This document shows, in pieces, positions 35,690 through 47,300 of a stretch of DNA of 64,000 nt. The notes under the pieces are model-generated. The model was not told the DNA's origin, searched no databases, and saw only the letters and a list, made by a program, of their open reading frames with translations. The position numbers were made by a program, and so were the translations under genes. Positions within the stretch are counted from its first letter, which is position 1; each line of letters begins with the position of its first letter. Origin of the DNA: Chelonoidis abingdonii (lineage: Eukaryota > Chordata > Testudines > Testudinidae); contig NC_133770.1 in the NCBI RefSeq assembly GCF_003597395.2, forward strand, positions 31,968,041 through 32,032,040, written 5' to 3'.

Positions 35690-36779
35690 TATCTCTGGAG
35701 GAATTTTGTGCCATTGCGTGTGCGCATAATTCACGTGCCATGCATCTCTTTCCCCTCCCCGAAAACAGCTTCTGCTGGAAAAATTGCTGTGGTGCTAGAA
35801 CAGAGCAGCCACTCCTGGACAGCTAGGGGAGAGAGAGCCTGTACAGATGCTCCCTGGCTTATGCAAGCGTTCCAGTCCGGAACGCCTTGCGTAACTTGAA
35901 TTTTGCGTAAGTCAGAAACGCATACCCAACCATTATGCGCCAAAAAAACCAAACCCTCCTATTGCTAGCTTACGGAACTTTTTGCATAAGTTGGGTTCGC
36001 GTAACCCGGGGGGCATCTGTAGTGCCTTCTTCACAGTGCCTGTAGGGCCAGATCAGGAGACAGGGTATATGGGGAAACAGACAGCATGGAGCTGCTGGGG
36101 GGTCAGATGGGCTCATAACGGTTAGTGGGGGAGGACAGACTGGGGTAGAGGCTGGATGAGAGTGGAGGCACAGGGGAGGGAGTGCAGGGCCACATAGGGA
36201 CAGGAAGGTGCCTGTGTGGAGGCACGGAGACACATGAGGACAGGGGCAGATGTGCCTGACTGAGTGGGAGAGACTAGGGATCAGCCAGGGTCTGCATGTG
36301 GAAAGCTCCCTAACAATCTTCCTCATGGGCCACACCCACCCACCCCCAAAACCTGTTCCCATCCCATTCTGGTCCCATCCATACCCAACAACCTTTCAAA
36401 TTCACACCCAGGCTCTTTCTCAGCAATTACTTCCCTCTCCCTCAGCTCCTCTGTTACCCATGACTCCCCCAAACCTTTGCACTGTTTCTGAGGGGTGCAG
36501 GAAATACAGTTCTGTATTGTAACTTAAATGAATTATTACTCAGAGTTCTGTATTAATATGCCTAGTAAGAAATCTATTTGTCAAAAAACATTTCCTGAAT
36601 CCTATTTTTAGCTGTATGGTTAAGACATACTTGCTGACAGGTATTTTGAAATAAATTACTCAAATAATTGAAACTGGTTTGATTTATATTGTGTTGTTTT
36701 GACAAATAAAATATGCAAAATTTTAAAATACTTTGTGCATAATGTTTAATTTTTTGGTGCAGAATTTCCCCAGGAATAA
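35690..36779 (-). mobile_element. TTACTCCTGGGG-type TIR element, 1.1 kb
   Basis: The left end TATCTCTGGAGGAATTTTGTG and the complement of the right end, GCAGAATTTCCCCAGGAATAA, are the same termini as at 20291. AGACATACTTGCTGACAGGT at 36624 is the complement of the block at 20421, so this copy is inverted relative to it. A Tigger-like MITE is nested at 35844-36019. Confidence 0.75.
35844..36019. mobile_element. 176-bp Tigger-like MITE with TA duplication, nested
   Basis: The ends are CAGATGCTCCCTGGCTTATG and the complement of GTAACCCGGGGGGCATCTG, flanked by TA on both sides (35842-35843, 36020-36021). Inside are further GCGTAAGT / TTACG copies in both orientations, typical of Tigger-type subterminal repeats. 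Confidence 0.85.
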
Positions 36780-36895
36780 CATGTTTAATCAAAAATGGGC
36801 AGTGACAAAAAATTACAGAAGATAAAACCCAAGCTGGTAGTGTGAAGTCCTGACTGTTTACTTGTCACCGTATCTACCTCTAACAAGTCTTAGAT

Positions 36896-37200
36896 CAATG
36901 GTCCCCAAACTGTGCAGTGTGCTCCCTGTAGAAGGGCATGGAGGAAAGTTCGGGGGGGTGGCGCAGCAGAGCCCGGGCCAGCCCCCATGGGAGGGAGTGC
37001 CACCCAGCCCTGCCCCAACCTCTGCTACCGCTCTCAGCTCCTGATCCCAGTTGCAGCCCCCAGCTCCTGCTCATGGCCTGGACCCCGGCCACAGCTCCAC
37101 TCCTGCCCCTAGCTGCCAACCACAGCTTCCAGGGGGAGTGGGTGGCATGGGCAGATTACATTGGGGTAAGGGAGGGCACAACTTAGTTTGGGGACTACTG
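36896..37200. mobile_element. hAT MITE, 305 bp
   Basis: The ends are CAATGGTCCCCAAACTGTGC and the complement of TTAGTTTGGGGACTACTG. The flanks are TCTTAGAT and CCTTAGAG, sharing the CTTAGA core (6 of 8). Confidence 0.85.
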
Positions 37201-37204
37201 CCTT

Positions 37205-37765
37205 AGAGTGTCCCACTGTACTTGGTATTGTTGAGACCTCACCTGGAGTATCGTGTCCAGTTTTGAGTATCACACTTTAAGAAAGATGTGGACTAAATAA
37301 ACGGAGTCCAGAAAAGAGCAACAAAAATGATAAAAATGTTTTAAAAGCCTGACCTAAAAAGAGAGGTTTAAAAAAAAAAAACTGGACATGTTTAATCTTG
37401 AGGAGAAGACTGATAACAAGTCTTCAAATATGTCTTACGGTCTGTTTATAAAGAGGATGGGGATCAGTTGTTCTTCATGTCCACTGGAGGTAGGACAAGA
37501 AGTAATTGGCTTAATCTGCAGCAAGGGAGATTTAGGTTAGATATTAGGAAGAACTTTCTAACTATAAGGATAGTTAAAACACTGGAATAGGCTTCCTTCC
37601 AAGGAACGTTGTAAAGTGCCTGTTTATAGTAGGTTTTTAAAAACAGATTAGACAAACAACTGTCGGGGATGGGCTATGTATATTTGATCCTGCCTCAGCA
37701 TGAAGGCATGGCATAGATGACCCCTCAAGGGCTCTTCAGCCCTACATTTCTATGATTTTATCTTT
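37205..37765 (+). mobile_element. CR1 LINE 3' end
   Basis: It begins in the C-terminal RT region (GAGACCTCACCTGGAGTATC), then GTAGGACAAGAAGTAATTGGC, GCAGCAAGGGAGATTTAGG and ends CATTTCTATGATTTTATC, the CR1 tail. The hAT at 36896 adjoins its 5' edge. Confidence 0.9.
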
Positions 37766-38214
37766 TTTTTAATACTTCCACAAGTATTTGTTTAGCTTGA
37801 CATGCAAATAACATGTCATTGAATAGTCATAATATTTCCTTGGATACAAAATAGTGTTGCTTGTGCCCATAAGGGATTTTGGTTGGTTGTGTTTTGCTAT
37901 TTCTAACTAGCTGTCTCTGTACAGAAGAGAACTCTACAGCTTTCCGTGTGCATGTATATACGCGCGTGCGCTCCACCTACTGGAAGTCTTACTGGTGTAT
38001 CCTTGTTACATTACTTGGAACATCTCCTCTAAAATGTATTGTTCATTTATCATGTCTTGTCTTGTCTTGTCTTTGTGATGTAAATACATAAATCCACAGA
38101 AACTAATATGTTCTCTTTTTAAAAGTGGGCTAGGAAAGTAAGGTTAACTCCTCACACCAAGTGTCTCAATAGAATGTCCATTTTCAAATCACTTCTTTTT
38201 GTTTTTATGTATAG

Positions 38215-38374
38215 GAACATCATCTTCAGCGAGCTATCTCGGCACAACAGGTATATGGAGAGAAGAGGGATAATATGGTTATACCGGTCCCAGAGGCAGA
38301 AAGTAATATCGCTTACTATGAATCTATATATCCTGGGGAATTTAGGATGCCAAAGCAGCTCATTCACATACAGC
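38215..38374 (+). CDS. EPC2: EPC2 exon a (EPcA domain)
   Basis: The acceptor is tttttatgtatag and the donor is c|gtaagt. The exon opens in phase 0 with EHHLQRAISAQQVYGEKRDN and ends IHIQ plus the first base of a Pro codon. It encodes 53 residues of the N-terminal EPcA/EPL1 domain. The preceding coding exon (start methionine, about 51 residues) is not found upstream in this window, so intron 1 must be longer than 38 kb. Confidence 0.96.
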
Positions 38375-41300
38375 GTAAGTATAAATATTTTTTAAATATA
38401 TGTGAAAGCCTATATCCAAAATGTTCCTAAACTGATTTAATTAAAAGGATTTCTTAAAACACCTATTGAACTACTGTTGAAACTTCCTTTCAAAGATTAA
38501 TGTTTGTGCAGCATCTTAAGGTGTAAACCAGAGGTGGGCAACCTGCAACCCACAGGCTGCATACGGCCCATCAGAGTAAACATTTTGCAGACATTGACCA
38601 TCTGCGGGTATGGCCTCATGCAGCTCCCAGTGGCTGCGGTTAGCCATTGTCTTCAGTTAAATGGAGTATGTTCATCTCTTAAGATACACATTCTAGAATT
38701 CTTCATGGGATCTTCAGCTGCTTCTAGATGCCTAGATAGCCCACTTGAGTGCTGTTGCTTGTTTTCATCTTTATCTGGCTAGGAGATTTCAACTGTTCCT
38801 TTTGGATGCGGACCTCACCACAGTCATCACTTTACTTGGGGCAACACCTGAAAACATCTCAGAAGTTCTTGCTAATGTGGAATACAGTTGTATGCCTTAA
38901 TTAGCAGTGTCTTGAACATGATACCTGCACCCCATAAACTAAATAGATTCCCAGTTTATTTCTGAATAAAACATTTGGGATTGATTTACAGACTTCTTTC
39001 TTGAGAGTACTGACTACTTCCATGACCATTTACTTCCTCATGCTCTCTCCTGATAGTATAGGTCAACTGAAGTTCTTAAGCTGAATGCCCTGTGAACAAA
39101 AAGCAGTCTTCAAAATGTTACCTGTATGTAAAGTTGGATTATCATAGGTTCATCTGGCATAATCTTTAACCAATTTTTTATTTATTTTTGTGTTTTATTT
39201 AAGATATTAAGGTTATTGATGAGGAGAACTTGGGTGATGTCAGTCTAGTCATCAGAGAAGCTTTTTGCTGAAATACCACATCTAATTGGGGTGAAATTCT
39301 GGCTTCCTGGAAATCACCCCAAAAAACCCAACTCTCTGACTTCAACATGGCCAGGGTGTCGCTCCAGATTCTTAGATTGAACTATAGGAAATATACTGGA
39401 TAGTAAATGATAAGCAGTTGAATGCTTAGGTATTATATTTATAATGTTCATCTTCAGTTAATGTCTGCTGTCAATGTGTATGTTAATTTTATTATTGTTC
39501 ACTGTACTTTTTAGATCTGTTTTAATAAAAGTATCAAGTTGTTACTGGAGAACCTGTTTTATAGATTTTCCCCCCCTTCCCCCGCAAACAAAAACCGCGT
39601 ATGTTCTGTCTTGCTCTCCAAACCATAAAAGTATAGCCTATAATGCCAGGCACTTTTGTTCTTGTTGCAAGAAAATACTTCCATAGTACTTCCATGTTAA
39701 CATTCACTGTATTGTTTAGCTTTTAGTTTGGATGCTGAACAGCCTGATTATGACTTGGATTCAGAAGATGATGCCTTTGTGAATAAGTTGAAGAAAAGAA
39801 TGGACATCTCTCCTTTGCAGTTTGAGGAGATGATAGACAGGCTAGAAAAGGGCAGTGGTCAGCAGGTACAACATTATTTCAGATAAAAAATGAAAAAAAA
39901 AATACTTTTCATATGTTGCTATTTCTTGTAACACATTGAGTTTTTACATTTAGCCAGTCAGCCTGCAGGAGGCCAAACTGCTTCTGAAGGAAGATGATGA
40001 ATTAATTAGAGAAGTGTATGAGTACTGGATTAAAAAGAGGAAAAACTGTCGAGGTCCCTCTCTTATCCCAACAGTAAAACAAGAGAAGCGAGATGGTTCC
40101 AGCACAAATGATCCTTATGTTGCTTTTAGAAGGCGAACAGAAAAGATGCAGACTCGAAAAGTGAGTAGATACAAAATCTGGCACATTCTTATTGTATTGA
40201 AGCATTACTAGGTCAATGTAACTTTTAATACTGAATCTTGAAAAGAAAAGGGGGAAAAACACGATTTGCCTGCTAATGGCCTCACTAAGTTGAAATATTA
40301 TACAGTCAAACTACAGAAGTTTGTATCCCAGGAGTTATCAGTATTTTTTGGTAGGTTACTACAAAATCCAATCATCATCATCATAAATAATGCAGGTGAC
40401 TTGTAACTTGCAGTAGAAGTAAGATTCTCTGTACTCTGATATGTCAATGCTTGATGCAAACTTCAATGAAAAGGAAATTAAAAATGTCTTGTTATATCCA
40501 CAGAATCGAAAGAATGATGAAGCGTCTTATGAAAAGATGCTTAAGTTGCGTCGAGATCTGAGTCGTGCAGTAACTATCCTAGAGATGATAAAGAGAAGGG
40601 AAAAAAGCAAGAGGGAGTTATTGCATTTAACACTGGAAATTATGGAAAAGAGGTAGAGTACTTCAGAACAGTATTTCATAATCATTTTTGAAAAATTTAG
40701 CATTAAACATTCACACTCTTGCATAAACAGAACTTTTTGACTTGTGTAAATCTTTTTTTAAAACTACTATTTTTTAACTTTTGTGCTTAATTATTTTATT
40801 ATAGTATAGCATGCTTTCACGTTTTACAAAGAGAGAATTAAATAAAATAATATATTTACAAATCAGGAAGGAATTAGTCTAGTCTTCATCCAGTCACCCT
40901 TTTTTTGTCAGTTTTAATTTTAGGTTTCTTTCACTGTGCACATTGAGCAAATGTTTTCAGGGAGTTATCCACAATGACTCCCAAGATCTCGGAATGGTAA
41001 CATTAATTTAGACCCCATCGTTTTGCATGTATAGTTGGAAACAATAATCCCAATCAGCATTACTTTGCATTTATCAACATGAAATTTCATCTGTCATTGT
41101 CACCCCAGTTAAGTCAGATCCCTTTGTAGCTCTTTGCAGTCAGCTTTGGACTCAACTATCTTGAGTAATTTTGTATTGTCAGCAAATTTTGCCACCTCAC
41201 TGTTTTTCCCCATTTTTCAGATAATATATGAATATGTTCATCAGCAAGGACCCAGTCAGATCCTTGGGGGACACGGTTATTTACCTCTTGATTGTGAAAA

Positions 41301-44300
41301 CTGACTATTTATTCCTACCCCTTTGTTTCCTGTCTTTTAACCAGTTACTGACCTTTCCTCTTATCCTATTACTGCTTGATTTACTTCAAAGCTTCGTGGG
41401 GAGGGACTTTGTCAAAGGTTTTCTGAAAGTCCAGGTACACTGTATTGACTGGATCACCCTTGTCCACATGCTTGTTCATATCCTCAAAAAACTCTAATAG
41501 ATTGAGGCATGATTTTCCTTTACAAACCTGGGTTGTCTCTTCCCTAGCGTATCATGTTTATCTGTGTCTGATAATTCTGTTCTTTACTATAGTTTCAAGC
41601 AATTTGTTTTGTACTGAATTTAGGCTTACAAGCCTAAAATGGCTAGGATTGCCTCTGAAACCTTTTTGAAATATTGGTGTTACATTGGCTACCCCTCAGT
41701 CATCTGGTACAGAGGCTGACCTTGATTTACTTACTGACCTGGTCAGAGGCTGACCTTGATTTACTTCAGAACTCTTGGGTGAATCTCATCTGGTCCTGAT
41801 AACTTACTGCTGTTTAATACATCAGTTTGTTCCAAAACCTACTCTTTTGACACCTCAATCTGGGACAGTTCCTCAGATTTGTCACCTAAAAAAAAAAAAA
41901 GGCTCTGCTGTGGGAATCCTCACCTACATCCTCTGCAGTGAGAACCGATGTGAAGAATTCATTTGGCTTCTCCACAGCAACCTTGTTTCCTTCAGTGTTC
42001 CTTCAACTCCTGTGGCCCCACTGTCTGACAGCCTTCCAGCTTTTGATATACTTACAAGAACTAACAGCAATTTTTTTTTTTTAATCTTTAGCTAGTTCCT
42101 CTTCAAATTCTTTTTCTTCCTGGCTTCTTATACTTTTACGCCTGACTTGCTAGAGTTTATGCTCCTTTCTCCTCACTAGAATTTAATTTCCAGTTTTTAA
42201 AGGATACCTTTTTGCCTCTTTTTACTCTGTAATTTAGCCATGGTGAGATTCTCTTACTGTTTTTTTCCTTTTTTCTTTTGGGGCATACGTTTAGTTTGAG
42301 TCTGTTAATGATGTTTTTAAATAGGCCTGCAAATTGCATGGAGACTTTCTTCCTTGTGACGGTTTCTTTTAATTTCCATTTTAAGTAGCTTTCTCATTTT
42401 TGTGTAGTTCCCCATTTTGGAAACCTGGAATTCTTTTTGATGCATCTTAAATTTCTTAAGTGAAATTAAGCTTTGCCATGAGTGATTGCTGCACCAGGGA
42501 CACAGACCAAAAACTTCTGGTGTGGCAGTGAATTGCAAATTTATAGGCTTTACCCCTTTCCTTTTTCACCATCTTCTTTGTCCCAACAACTTTAACATCT
42601 GATCCAAAATCCACCTGGGCAAAACAGCTGGTAACCTTCTCCAGTGATATAATGCATGTTCTTTAGGAGTTATTTGCATATAATCAAGTACTCCTATCAA
42701 CACTTTATCCAATAGACATACCTCACCCCTCCCACCTCATGATAGCTGATATCATCTTTGCAATATGTAGAGTTTTTTAGTTGATTTCTGACATGGCATA
42801 TTGCTCTTTAGTTTATGTATGTATGTTTACTCTAAGCCAATTATATGGACACTTTCAGAAATTGAAATATATCTGCATAGCTAGAAGTTTTACTCTTTTA
42901 AGACACTGAATACTATAGCACAACAGTTCTCAAACTGTGGGTTGTGACCCTGCTTTAATGGGGCTTCGGCTTTGGACCCCCTGCCTTGGGGCAAGGGGGC
43001 TTGGGTGGGATGAGGCTTCAATCACCCCTCCTGGGGTCATGTAGTAATTTTTGTCGTCAAAAGGGAATATTGATGCAATGACGTTTGAGAACCAACCGTT
43101 GCTGGTATGATAAAAGCTTGTAATGTGAGATTACAGCTCAGGCACCTTCTCCTTGTTGTTTAAAGTACTTCTTACTACTTTTTTTTAAGTTTAGGTCATT
43201 AGTACTTGTGACATACCCACCTACTAAAATAATAATTCTCTGTTTTTCCCATCTGACCCCCACCCCTTATTTCTTCATTTTCTACAACTTTTCTGAAGTT
43301 CTTACTGATGGCAAGGAACCAAATGATAGCTAACTTTTCTTTAATATAATGGACCCTGCATTGCCTAGTTTCTCTCCTGAAATAATATTGTCTAAATGTT
43401 GTCTTTGTTAGCTATCGTCCTCTGAGGACTTTCTGATCTAGCTATACATCTTTTTAATAGTGCCCAAAGCTGCGAGTAATGTTCTAATTGTAACTACTGT
43501 GTAATGTATCTAAGTTATACTATGTCATATGCTGTTCTTGGAAACTAAAAATAGTATGCAAATGTTCAGGGTTTTTGACAGTTTAGCACTTAAAAAAAAT
43601 TTAATTTCAGGTATAATTTGGGTGACTACAGTGGAGAGATCATGTCTGAGGTTATGGCACAGCGGCAGCCAATGAAACCTACCTATGCCATCCCCATCAT
43701 TCCTGTTACAAATAGCAGTCCATTTAAGCATCAGGAAGCTATGGAACTGAAGGAATTCAAAGTTAACAAGGTGAAGGAGTGGTACTTATAAACCAATATG
43801 TATGGTCTTGTGTCAACAGAACACAAAAGGTTTTAGACCGATACCAGAAATTATTATGCTTATTTTTGAAGGTAAAATCTTTTCTAAAAAATGAAAGACC
43901 TATCGTTAAAGGACACTAGCAGATCCTCAGCTGGTATAAATTGTCAAGAGTTCTGTTGAAGTTAGGATTACTTGCATAAGAAATAAAGCAAAATGATAAG
44001 TTCAAAGCAAGTACAGAGCCAAGTGGCTCAGGACTGGCAGAGTCCAATGTCAAACTTGCATCAGGACAATCCATCCTTGTATTTTATGACTTAAACGATT
44101 CCTGATATAATCTTGCTTAGGTCCGTGTTTTCGGCTGATGCTGTTCATATAATTTTGCCTGTGAACTATCTTTACAAAACTGGCAAAAATACTCTTTTAA
44201 AAAAATGTAAGCTGCAAAAACTAACTTAAAATCTACAGTTTGGTGAAGGATATATTTATAAATTCATTGATGCCAGTTTTCAAATGCAGTACACCTTATA

Positions 44301-47300
44301 GTAGTTTGTATGTGTATAAAAAGAGAGAGTAAGTAATGTGTGTTAAATGGGGGGAATTTTAAAAATGCTATTGCTCTGTAAATTCTGCAGACATAAAATA
44401 CGCAAAGCAAATGATGCTGAATTCTCCAATTAACCAGAGAAGCATTGTTATTTTATTTAGCATTTTTATCGGTATTTACTATAGTGTCCAAAAACTCAGA
44501 TCAAAATCAGAGTTCCATTCTGCTATGTATTGAATGAATACAGATGTAGGCAGGCTTGGTTCCCCTCAAAACCAGTAATGCTTTAATGTAAAGTCTTATC
44601 GGAAAGAGCCTTTACCCAGTAGAGTAAATTCCATTTGGAATTTGTCATCTGCCTTAAAAGGATGAATGCCTCTGGTTGGGTTCTAATCAGTCTGAGTTTT
44701 ACAGAATGGTGATAACCATGTCTTGAATAATGTCAAGTTCTGATGTGTTGTTCCACAGTAGTATTTAATCTTAACTGGATGTCGCAGAATAGTCTCTGAA
44801 CTAACTGTGTTTAATTCCTTCTTAAAATAATTAGAACACTTTGCTGCTAAAGCCCAGGAATCTGAATTTTGATTAAATGCTTTGTGTTGCTGTTAAACTG
44901 AGTGAATTAATTAAGCTTTTATTTTCTTGCAGCAAGAGAAAGCTGATGTTATAAGACCCAAAAGGAAATATGAGAAGAAGCCCAAAGTCTTGCCTTTATC
45001 TGCTGCTGCTACTCCTCAACAGACAAGTCCTGCTGCACTGCCAGTGTTCAATGCTAAAGATCTGAATCAGTATGATTTCCCAAGCTCAGATGAAGAACCT
45101 CTTTCCCAAGTATGATCTCTACAGTTTACTGCTTCTTTTCTAAGAGCAATAGAAATCTATCTCATGAACTTACCAGCTCCCTTTGTGTTTTCAAAGGTTA
45201 TGTCTGGTTCCTCCGAAGCTGAGGAAGAAAATGATCCTGATGGTCCTTTTGCTTTCCGTAGGAAAGCAGGTTGTCAGTACTATGCTGTAAGTGAGACTTC
45301 TCTACAAACTATAAGACTGAGCATCATTATAGAATAAATCTTATTTATAATTGTTCTCTAAAATTCTTTTAAGCCTCATTTAGACCAAACTGGCAACTGG
45401 CCATGGAGTAGTCCTAAAGATGGAAGATTAGGAGATGTCCGCTATAGATACTGCTTAACCACGCTAACTGTACCCCAAAGGTGTATTGGGTTTGCAAGAA
45501 GACGGGTTGGACGTGGTGGAAGGTAAGCTGCACTTAATTATTGCTATTAAAAGTTATGGATAATTTTAAAATTGACACAAGGACAAAAGTGAAAATGAAA
45601 GACACTGGCACCCTAAAAGATAGATAGAACATACAAAATGCTTTCACTTACTGATATTTTTATCTTTTGGTTCGTTCCACTGTAAAAGCCATCCTGGCAC
45701 ACTTTACTTCTTCATTAATAGACCATTATCGCTGATATTGGGAAAGACTTTTGCCACTCCAGAGCTGAGGTTGGAGGTTGTAGAATAAAAAGCATTTGTT
45801 GGTGAATGGGTTCTGGGAGAGGGAAAATCCATTTTTAAAAATCAACCAAAGACCATCTTGAGAGACTTGAGAAACACTGATGTCCTGAAAGTTCAGTCTG
45901 ACATACCTGTAAAATTTTAGCTATGTATGATTGCTGCTGTGGGCTAACATGTTACTTGTAATCCTGAAATCTGCAGACAGTTTTGTGATTGTCTAGCATG
46001 TTAATTTTTAAGACTGAGACTTCCAAAAAATGGGAGTTCAATGTTATGCTCCCAAATAAGGCCTAGATACAGCAAATAACTTAAGCTTAAGTTCATGTTT
46101 AAGTATTTGATCTTTCAAAAGTGCTGTGTACCAAAGCAGCTTCCAATGAGTTAATGGTAGATACTCAGGACATTCGCTTAAGTGGCTAAATATGGACTCT
46201 AAGGAACATTACTTCAGGCATCTACTTCTGAAAATCTTGGTCTAGAAGCATTTCTGTATTACTTTTTCTTTATATAGGTGTTATGTTTTACACACCTAAT
46301 TAAAGACTATACATATTTAAATATATTTTATGCTTTCTATAAATGAGTATGTTTTAAAATAAGTTGATCAGGTCATAGTTTTAATCAGTCAAGAAAACAA
46401 ATATCTTCACTTAGCTTTCAGATTTATACAATGTTAACTTATTGCTATGGAAGCACCTGAAAGAAATTCCTGTTATGAGATACTGGTGTGTGGTGACCTT
46501 TCTGTTTTTGGCTTCTTATTGTCTGCTAAGTTTATTGCACTTCCATTTTAGGGTGCTACTGGACAGAGCACATTCAGACTACAACAGTACGTTTCGCCAG
46601 CTGGATTTGGAAATGCTTTCCTCAACGCAGCACTCTTCAATCAGTCAAGTTGCCAATACCTCAGAAACAAATACCTCGGACAAATCTTTCTCTAAAGACC
46701 TCAGTCAGATACTAGTCAATATCAAATCATGTAGATGGCGGCATTTTAGGCCTCGGACACCATCTCTACATGACAGTGACAATGATGAACTCTCCTGTAG
46801 GAAATTATACAAGGGTATAAATCGAACAGGCACAGCACAACCTGGGACCCAGACATGCAGTACCTCTATACAAAGTAAAAGTAGCAGTGGTTCAGCACAC
46901 TTTGGTATGTTTATTTTGACAAACTTTTTTCTAGAAATGTTAAACTTGACTCAGAGAATCAAAAATATTAGAATTTTATCCATTTTTTTCTTTGTCTGTT
47001 CTAATGATAGCAGTGAATCATCTGTTTTACTACTTATATTGAAAACTAATCAGTTAGCATTTTTAACATGAACATTAATAGAGTTTATTTCAAATGCATG
47101 TACAAAGGCAGCACTTGTTGCAGTTCTGACTTTTAGAAATGTATGAAGTCCACTTATGTACAGGGTTTTTAGTTAATATATAAAAGACCGACGACCATAT
47201 TAAAAAATAAGATTGCCTAAGAAAGCATAAAACCTTAAACTCCAAATTTTCTACCATCTTGCCTGTTGGATATCTATGGTAAGACAAAAGGTTGATTTTA

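Noticed and set aside
1..38214. First coding exon of EPC2, expected to encode a peptide with MPDLNDCVSINRAVPQMP
   Set aside because: I searched by eye in the plus strand and saw no match, so exon 1 is taken to lie upstream of the window.
46442..47071. 209-codon open frame that looks like a single coding exon
   Set aside because: Only 46552-46904 matches EPC2; the parts before the acceptor and after the gtatgt donor have no homology.
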